Assembly: GCA_023414975.1 (NCBI GenBank)
Contig: JAEZMI010000098.1
Span: forward strand, 1-6,685
From: Pseudomonadota bacterium
GTDB taxonomy: Bacteria; Pseudomonadota; Alphaproteobacteria; Rhizobiales; Xanthobacteraceae
Direction: 5' to 3'
Length of the DNA: 6,685 bases
Part shown: positions 1 to 6,685 of the stretch, in pieces
Layout of the letters: each line of letters starts with the position of its first letter
Numbering within the stretch: position 1 is the first letter of the stretch
Program-made: the position numbers and the translations under genes
The notes under the pieces: model-generated
Told to the model about the DNA's origin: nothing
The model's database searches: none
What the model saw: the letters and a program-made list of their open reading frames with translations, nothing else

Positions 1-3417
<3,417 letters not shown>

Positions 3418-3442
3418 TCGGCCGGCACGCCAACGACGAAAG

Positions 3443-3474
3443 AAAGGGCCGCTCCTTCCGGGGCGGCCCTTTTG
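3443..3474 (+). terminator. Rho-independent terminator of rpoC
   Basis: The arms AAAGGGCCGC (3443-3452) and GCGGCCCTTT (3463-3472) pair perfectly. They extend inward by one G-T and two C-G pairs to a TTCC loop (3456-3459), and a short T-run follows on the plus strand (3470-3473). It lies 25 nt after the rpoC stop. Read on the minus strand it also ends in a T-rich run, so it may back up the ohr terminator. Confidence 0.9.
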
Positions 3475-3540
3475 CTTTGGAGCGCTGCACGGCTCCCCAA
3501 ACGCGGGCGTTGAAACGGCCTGACCGCCACGGCGCAAGAA

Positions 3541-3569
3541 AAAGGGCCGCTCCCTGCGGGGCGGCCCTT
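3541..3569 (-). terminator. Rho-independent terminator of ohr
   Basis: This is almost the same hairpin as the one at 3443. Arms AAGGGCCGC (3542-3550) and GCGGCCCTT (3561-3569) pair perfectly, extended inward by G-T, C-G and C-G to a CTGC loop (3554-3557). On the minus strand the stem is followed by a run of five T (complement of 3539-3543), while the plus-strand side has only TTC. The orientation therefore fits ohr, whose stop codon is 31 nt away. Confidence 0.85.
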
Positions 3570-3600
3570 CATCACGGTCCTTGTTCCGGGGAATGGCCCG

Positions 3601-4023
3601 TCACGCCACCGTCAGGCGCACATCCAGGCTGCCCTTGGTGGCGTGGGAGTAGGGGCAGACGACGTGGGCGCGCTGCACCAGATCCTCGGCCACGGCCCGC
3701 TCGATGCCCGGCAGGCTGATGGTGAGCGCAACGTCGAGGCCGAAGCCCTGGCCGTCGTCGCGCGGTCCGATGCCGACATCGGCCGTGACCGTGCTGTCAT
3801 CCGCGACCTTGATCTTCTGCTGACTGGCGACGAACTTGAGCGCGCCGAGGAAGCACGCCGAATAGCCGGCCGCAAAAAGCTGCTCGGGATTGTTGCCGGC
3901 GCCACCGGGGCCGCCAAGTTCCTTCGGCGTAACGAGATCGACCTTGAGCGCGCCATCGGCCGTGGCCGCCGAACCCGTACGCCCGCCCGTCGCCGTCGCC
4001 TGAGTCGCGTAGAGAACCTTCAT
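3601..4023 (-). CDS. ohr: Organic hydroperoxide resistance protein Ohr (OsmC/Ohr family)
   Basis: Ohr is a cytosolic, usually homodimeric peroxidase. It reduces organic and fatty-acid hydroperoxides with a reactive cysteine that is recycled by lipoylated proteins. The protein is 140 residues from the chosen start MKVLYATQATATGG, the usual Ohr length and N-terminus. Numbered from that Met, Arg15, Glu47 and Cys57 (in NNPEQLFAAGYSACF) and Cys123 (in VVCPYSHATKGSLDV) match the Arg/Glu/Cys/Cys active site described for Xylella Ohr. The start at 4023 is preferred because GGAG sits 8 nt before it; the in-frame ATG at 4029 would leave only 2 nt. The VCPYSHATKG motif and PKELGG segment favour Ohr over OsmC or YhfA relatives. 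The gene faces rpoC and is divergent from the str operon. No ohrR/MarR regulator gene is visible next to it. Function is known from the family; the motifs are seen directly. Confidence 0.95.
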   Translation of the reverse strand: MKVLYATQATATGGRTGSAATADGALKVDLVTPKELGGPGGAGNNPEQLFAAGYSACFLGALKFVASQQKIKVADDSTVTADVGIGPRDDGQGFGLDVALTISLPGIERAVAEDLVQRAHVVCPYSHATKGSLDVRLTVA

Positions 4024-4031
4024 GATCATGT

Positions 4032-4035
4032 CTCC
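4032..4035 (-). promoter_or_regulatory. ohr ribosome binding site (decides the start)
   Basis: On the minus strand GGAG stands 8 nt before the ATG at 4023 and only 2 nt before the in-frame ATG at 4029. Normal spacing therefore selects the shorter, 140-residue protein. Confidence 0.75.
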
Positions 4036-4076
4036 ATCCGGGGATGCCGTGCATCCTGAAAGATATGGCGCGACGA

Positions 4077-4105
4077 AATATCGTGCGCGATATAAATTCC
4101 TCTAA
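4077..4105 (-). promoter_or_regulatory. Candidate ohr promoter
   Basis: On the minus strand TTAGAG (4105-4100) and GATATT (4082-4077) are separated by 17 nt and could be the -35 and -10 of a sigma70-type promoter. Transcription would begin around 4070, leaving a leader of roughly 45 nt. The -35 is weak. The call rests on spacing, position and the local AT-rich patch in an otherwise GC-rich region. Confidence 0.45.
4078..4093. promoter_or_regulatory. Candidate operator palindrome in the ohr promoter
   Basis: ATATCG (4078-4083) and CGATAT (4088-4093) form a perfect inverted repeat with a 4-nt centre (TGCG) that overlaps the proposed -10. A further half-like GATAT lies at 4062-4066. In many bacteria ohr is repressed by the MarR-type sensor OhrR, which binds AT-rich palindromes at this position. 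The palindrome is seen directly; its assignment to OhrR is inference. Confidence 0.45.
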
Positions 4106-4459
4106 CCTCAGCAGCAGGGGCTGTCCAGTCAGAAAATCGTCCACGAGGGAATCGCCGACGAGTAAGCCGCTATTGGCTGACGCAAGGGGCGCGAACCGAT
4201 CACCCCGTCGACCGTGGTGCCCACTCCGTCCCGGCTTCACGGCGCGACTCGCGCTTCCCGCGCGACGGCGCGCTCACGCGCAAAGAATCGGCGTCCGCGG
4301 GGCGAGCGCGAGATTCGCGATTCCAAGGAGGCACCCCTGCCGCGGCGCCCCTGCGTCATGTGCAGGGAGGACGCACGACCGGTATTCTCCTCGTTAACCC
4401 TCTGATTTTGGCCATGGCGGCCTGTCACAAAGCGCTGAACCGGGGGCGGATCCTCTCCG
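4106..4459. other. Non-coding GC-rich stretch between ohr promoter and str promoter
   Basis: I see no credible gene here. Open frames on both strands (4214-4405 plus, 4237-4428 minus) give arginine-rich low-complexity translations with no recognisable motif and no clear ribosome binding site. Contents worth noting are five GANTC sites (4149, 4246, 4285, 4312, 4319), a small inverted repeat CGCGA/TCGCG (4307-4319) and a possible hairpin CCCTGC/GCAGGG with a 7-nt loop (4349-4367). No tRNA-like T-arm was found on either strand. Confidence 0.6.
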
Positions 4460-4488
4460 AAGCCCGATCATTGCTTGCTTTCGGGCTT
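4460..4488. repeat. Perfect 8-bp inverted repeat touching the str promoter -35
   Basis: AAGCCCGA (4460-4467) and TCGGGCTT (4481-4488) are exact reverse complements separated by 13 nt. The last two bases of the right arm are the first two of the TTGACG -35 element. Neither strand has a T-run after it, so it does not look like an intrinsic terminator. A regulator-binding site is possible but unproven. Confidence 0.55.
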
Positions 4489-4515
4489 GACGGGAGGCGA
4501 GTCGGCGCGTAGAAG
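4487..4515 (+). promoter_or_regulatory. Probable str operon promoter (sigma70 type)
   Basis: TTGACG (4487-4492) and TAGAAG (4510-4515) are separated by exactly 17 nt, close to the housekeeping consensus TTGACA-17-TATAAT. Transcription would start near 4521-4523, giving rpsL a leader of about 310 nt. It is the best promoter-like match I found between ohr and rpsL. A GAGTC site (4499-4503) lies inside the spacer. Confidence 0.6.
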
Positions 4516-4669
4516 GCGCCTACTTTCACGGCAGGCGGTTGGAATTACCGCGTTCGGGCGCCCCGCCTGGACACAGATTTCCAAGACGCTGCCGGAACGC
4601 AGGCACGACCAGAACCGGCGCATGATCGCGGAAAACGGCTCAGCCGTCGACGTGATCCTCTGAACGTAC

Positions 4670-4709
4670 AGCGCCCTCGGCCAGGATGATGGCCGACGGC
4701 GCTTATTTC
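4670..4709 (+). terminator. Terminator-like hairpin inside the str leader (candidate attenuator)
   Basis: AGCGCCCTCGGCC (4670-4682) pairs with GGCCGACGGCGCT (4691-4703) over 12 of 13 positions, with one C-C mismatch (4676/4697) and an 8-nt loop. The T-rich segment TTATTTCGTT follows. This has the form of an intrinsic terminator, yet it lies downstream of the predicted str promoter and 128 nt before rpsL. It may attenuate the operon, end a short upstream RNA, or be only a stable fold with an imperfect T-run. Confidence 0.55.
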
Positions 4710-4734
4710 GTTCGCAGCAACGGTCCGTGCGGAT

Positions 4735-4806
4735 TGTTCCGAACCGTCGAGAGCGAAATTGCGGTTGTAGCCGCGGAATTGGGTAGCGCGGAACACTCCT
4801 GTTCCG
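4735..4806 (+). promoter_or_regulatory. Possible two-state RNA switch before the rpsL ribosome binding site
   Basis: TGTTCCG occurs twice, at 4735-4741 and 4800-4806. Both copies are perfectly complementary over 7 bases to CGGAACA at 4789-4795. The near pairing gives a tight hairpin with a CTCC loop ending 12 nt before the Shine-Dalgarno. The far pairing would enclose AACCG/CGGTT (4742-4746/4762-4766) or AATTGCGG...CCGCggAATT (4757-4780). The two long-range states exclude each other. Regulation is inference. Confidence 0.35.
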
Positions 4807-4818
4807 GCGCAGCGAGAC

Positions 4819-4823
4819 GAAGG
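4819..4823 (+). promoter_or_regulatory. rpsL ribosome binding site (supports the GTG start)
   Basis: GAAGG ends 8 nt before the GTG at 4832. No ATG lies nearby in frame, and translation from GTG gives the canonical S12 N-terminus PTINQLIRKPR. Confidence 0.8.
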
Positions 4824-4831
4824 CGAGAGAA

Positions 4832-5203
4832 GTGCCGACGATCAACCAGCTGATCCGCAAGCCGCGGGAAGCCCAGAAGGCCCGGAACAAGGTTCCGGCG
4901 CTCCAGGCCAGCCCGCAGAAGCGCGGCGTTTGCACCCGCGTCTACACGACGACCCCGAAGAAGCCGAACTCGGCCCTTCGTAAGGTCGCCAAGGTACGTC
5001 TGACCAATGGCTACGAAGTCATCGGTTACATCCCCGGTGAGGGGCACAACCTGCAGGAACACTCCGTGGTGATGATCCGCGGCGGCCGCGTCAAGGATCT
5101 TCCCGGCGTGCGCTATCACATCCTGCGCGGCGTGCTCGATACGCAGGGCGTCAAGAACCGCAAGCAGCGCCGGTCGAAGTACGGCGCCAAGCGGCCGAAG
5201 TGA
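4832..5203 (+). CDS. rpsL: 30S ribosomal protein S12
   Basis: S12 sits at the decoding centre of the small subunit and contributes to tRNA selection accuracy and translocation. The protein is 123 residues, the normal bacterial length, starting at GTG. Residues 41-51 are the conserved TPKKPNSALRK loop facing the A site, and residues 84-95 are GGRVKDLPGVRY. Lys43 (codon 4958-4960) and Lys88 (5093-5095), the positions where substitutions classically give streptomycin resistance or dependence, are both lysine, as is usual for a sensitive type. Asp89, the residue methylthiolated by RimO in some bacteria, is present. Only one cysteine (Cys34) remains. It is the first gene of the str operon; the stop codon overlaps the rpsG Shine-Dalgarno and the gap to rpsG is 11 nt. 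Streptomycin phenotype is inferred from these positions only, not from 16S rRNA. Confidence 0.99.
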   Translation: MPTINQLIRKPREAQKARNKVPALQASPQKRGVCTRVYTTTPKKPNSALRKVAKVRLTNGYEVIGYIPGEGHNLQEHSVVMIRGGRVKDLPGVRYHILRGVLDTQGVKNRKQRRSKYGAKRPK

Positions 5204-5214
5204 GGATTTGAGCG

Positions 5215-5685
5215 ATGTCCCGTCGTCATCGTGCAGAGCGCCGCGAAGTCACGCCGGATCCGAAGTTCGGGTCCGAAGTGCTCAGCCGCTTCATGAACGC
5301 CGTCATGTATGACGGCAAGAAGTCGGTCGCCGAGGCGATCGTCTATGGTGCGCTCGACATGGTCGAGAGCCGCGCCAAGTCCGAGCCGCTGGGTGTGTTC
5401 ACCCAGGCGCTGGACAATGTCAGCCCGGCCATCGAGGTGCGTTCCCGCCGCGTCGGCGGCGCCACCTACCAGGTGCCGGTCGAGGTTCGTCCGGAGCGCC
5501 GTCAGGCCCTGGCGATCCGCTGGCTGATCACCGCGGCCCGCGCCCGCAACGAGAAGACGATGATCGAGCGTCTGTCCGGCGAGCTGCTGGATGCCTCGAA
5601 CAACCGCGGCACCGCCGTGAAGAAACGTGAAGACACCCACCGCATGGCGGAGGCGAACCGCGCCTTCTCTCACTACCGCTGGTGA
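5215..5685 (+). CDS. rpsG: 30S ribosomal protein S7
   Basis: S7 is a primary binder of the 16S rRNA 3' major domain; it nucleates assembly of the 30S head and lies near the E site. The product is 156 residues, the standard length. It has the basic N-terminal arm MSRRHRAERREV, the S7 family signature region around residues 18-46 (containing MYDGKKSVAEAIVYGALD), and the beta-hairpin and helix segment RRVGGATYQVPVEVRPERR at about 77-95. It ends in the aromatic FSHYRW. The Shine-Dalgarno AGGA (5203-5206) starts in the rpsL stop codon, 8 nt before ATG, so translation of the two genes is probably coupled. In E. coli S7 represses its own operon by binding the rpsL-rpsG gap of nearly 100 nt; the 11-nt gap here cannot hold that site. 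Confidence 0.99.
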   Translation: MSRRHRAERREVTPDPKFGSEVLSRFMNAVMYDGKKSVAEAIVYGALDMVESRAKSEPLGVFTQALDNVSPAIEVRSRRVGGATYQVPVEVRPERRQALAIRWLITAARARNEKTMIERLSGELLDASNNRGTAVKKREDTHRMAEANRAFSHYRW

Positions 5686-5712
5686 TGACGAGAGCCGGGA
5701 CGAGGATCTGAT

Positions 5713-6685
5713 ATGTCGCGCACGCACGCTATCGAGGACTACCGCAACTTCGGCATCATGGCTCACATTGATGCCGGCAAGACCACTACGACCGAGCGGA
5801 TCCTCTACTACACCGGCAAGAGCCACAAGATCGGCGAAGTCCATGATGGCGCCGCCACCATGGACTGGATGACCCAGGAGCAGGAGCGCGGCATCACCAT
5901 CACGTCCGCCGCGACGACCGCTTTCTGGCACGGCAAGCGCCTGAACATCATCGACACGCCCGGCCACGTCGACTTCACCATTGAAGTCGAGCGTTCGCTG
6001 CGCGTGCTCGACGGCGCCGTGTGCGTGCTCGACGGCAACGCCGGCGTGGAGCCGCAGACCGAGACCGTATGGCGTCAGGCTGACAAGTACGAAGTGCCGC
6101 GCATCGTGTTCGTCAACAAGATGGACAAGATCGGCGCCGACTTCTTCCGGTGCCTGAGCGAGATCGACAGCCGCGTCGCCGGCAAGCCGGTCGCGATCCA
6201 GCTCCCGATCGGCTCCGAGAACGCGTTCGCGGGCGTCATCGACCTCGTCCGCATGAAGGCGGTCGTGTGGGAGAACGAGAACCTCGGCGCGAGCTTCCGC
6301 GACGAGGAGATCCCGGCTGATCTGCTCGACCAGGCCGTCGAGTACCGCGCCAAGATGATCGAGGCGGCCGTCGAGCTCGACGACACGGCGCTCGAGAAGT
6401 TCCTCGAGGGCGAGGAGCCCGACGAGGCGACGCTGAAGTCCCTTCTGCGCAAGGCCGTGCTGAGCCGCGCGTTCACGCCGGTGCTCTGCGGCTCCGCGTT
6501 CAAGAACAAGGGCGTTCAGCCGCTGCTCGACGCGGTCGTCGACTATCTCCCGTCGCCGCTCGATCGCGGCGCGGTCCATGGCGTCGACTTCAAGACCGAA
6601 GAGCCGGTGGTCCGGAACCCGTCGGACGACGAAGGTCTGTCCGTCCTGGCGTTCAAGATCATGGACGACCCGTTCGTCGGCACGA
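5713..6685 (+). CDS. fusA: Translation elongation factor G, N-terminal 324 residues (3' end outside window)
   Basis: EF-G is the GTPase that drives tRNA-mRNA translocation and, with RRF, ribosome recycling. The start MSRTHAIEDYRNFGIMAHIDAG at ATG 5713 has GAGGA 6 nt upstream. The G-domain motifs appear in order: P-loop AHIDAGKT (residues 17-24), switch I with RGITI (59-63), DTPGH (81-85), NKMD (135-138) and the GSA of G5 (260-262). Domain II begins near residue 308 (LSVLAFKIMDDPFVGT) and is cut by the window edge. About 370 further residues are expected. The MDWMTQEQERGITITSAATTAFW stretch and the standard G-prime insertion indicate the housekeeping factor rather than a tetracycline-resistance protein or a mitochondrial-type EF-G2. 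The gap to rpsG is 27 nt with no terminator, so it is the third gene of the str operon; tuf would be expected next. Confidence 0.99.
   Translation, partial: MSRTHAIEDYRNFGIMAHIDAGKTTTTERILYYTGKSHKIGEVHDGAATMDWMTQEQERGITITSAATTAFWHGKRLNIIDTPGHVDFTIEVERSLRVLDGAVCVLDGNAGVEPQTETVWRQADKYEVPRIVFVNKMDKIGADFFRCLSEIDSRVAGKPVAIQLPIGSENAFAGVIDLVRMKAVVWENENLGASFRDEEIPADLLDQAVEYRAKMIEAAVELDDTALEKFLEGEEPDEATLKSLLRKAVLSRAFTPVLCGSAFKNKGVQPLLDAVVDYLPSPLDRGAVHGVDFKTEEPVVRNPSDDEGLSVLAFKIMDDPFVGT

Larger units (their letters stand above)
4522..4831 (+). promoter_or_regulatory. Predicted structured 5' leader of the str operon (or short RNA followed by a leader)
   Basis: From the predicted start to rpsL there is no convincing gene, but many complementary segments. 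Near the 5' end CAGGCGG/CCGCCTG (4532-4538/4563-4569) competes with CGGCAG/CTGCCG (4529-4534/4589-4594) plus TTGGAA/TTCCAA (4539-4544/4579-4584). In the middle is a 13-bp interrupted palindrome ACGGCTcAGCCGT (4635-4647), then the terminator-like hairpin at 4670-4703. Near the ribosome binding site lies the switch-like set at 4735-4806. Ribosomal-protein operons are often feedback-controlled through such leaders, which makes this a candidate. It could equally be a separate RNA of about 190 nt ending at the hairpin, followed by a second promoter that I do not see clearly. I recognise no named RNA family. Confidence 0.4.

Noticed and set aside
4024..4029. Upstream in-frame ATG of ohr (would add Met-Ile)
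   Set aside because: GGAG is only 2 nt from it, against 8 nt for the ATG at 4023, and MKVLY is the usual family N-terminus.
3643..4059. 138-codon plus-strand frame opposite ohr
   Set aside because: Mirror frame of ohr, whose identity is certain from its catalytic motifs; no homology-like motif in the plus frame.
3797..4240. 147-codon minus-strand frame overlapping the ohr start and upstream region
   Set aside because: Different frame from ohr, spans its promoter and operator, and has no recognisable domain.
4394..4399. TTAACC as a CtrA-binding site
   Set aside because: Only one half-site; no second TTAA at the expected 7-nt spacing and no promoter alignment.
4106..4831. A possible tRNA in the gap
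   Set aside because: No GTTCRA-type T-arm with a matching acceptor stem was found on either strand by eye.
4468..4935. 155-codon minus-strand frame across the str leader and rpsL start
   Set aside because: Overlaps the rpsL start, promoter and leader hairpins; composition looks random.
5116..6579. 487-codon open frame on the minus strand opposite rpsL, rpsG and fusA
   Set aside because: It is antisense to three certain essential genes. High-GC coding DNA commonly leaves such antisense frames open; the translation is rich in R, L, V, A, D with no domain.

Overview
The window is chromosomal housekeeping DNA from a high-GC alphaproteobacterium, most likely of the order Hyphomicrobiales. The evidence is the RpoC, S12, S7 and EF-G sequences, the GC-biased third codon positions, the GTG start of rpsL and the gene order. 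Genus cannot be fixed from what is visible. It covers the end of the rpoBC transcription unit and the start of the str operon, with one oxidative-stress gene between them on the opposite strand.

Layout. Positions 1-3417 hold the C-terminal 1138 codons of rpoC (RNA polymerase beta-prime), open at the left edge. The convergent gap 3418-3600 holds two near-identical terminator hairpins, one oriented for rpoC and one for the gene arriving from the right. Positions 3601-4023 (minus) encode Ohr, a thiol-dependent organic hydroperoxide reductase. A palindrome-containing promoter region lies just upstream of it (about 4077-4105). Positions 4106-4831 contain no convincing protein gene. The left half is GC-rich and rich in GANTC sites. 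The right half holds a good sigma70-type promoter (TTGACG-17-TAGAAG, 4487-4515) and about 310 nt of apparent 5' leader. That leader has a strong terminator-like hairpin and a second hairpin system next to the ribosome binding site. From 4832 the str operon runs rpsL (S12), rpsG (S7) and fusA (EF-G, cut at the right edge), with gaps of 11 and 27 nt.

Together these genes make the transcription and translation core: RNA polymerase, two 30S proteins and the translocase. The promoter and leader between ohr and rpsL are where growth-dependent control of the str genes would be expected. S12 keeps Lys43 and Lys88 (streptomycin-sensitive type). RpoC keeps its catalytic aspartates, second zinc site, bridge helix and trigger loop. 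Ohr keeps both catalytic cysteines.

I found no mobile element, CRISPR array, tRNA, rRNA or exotic gene system. The part most worth a second look is the non-coding 4106-4831 stretch, especially the str leader with its internal terminator-like hairpin and mutually exclusive helices. The regulatory readings there are inferences from sequence symmetry alone.
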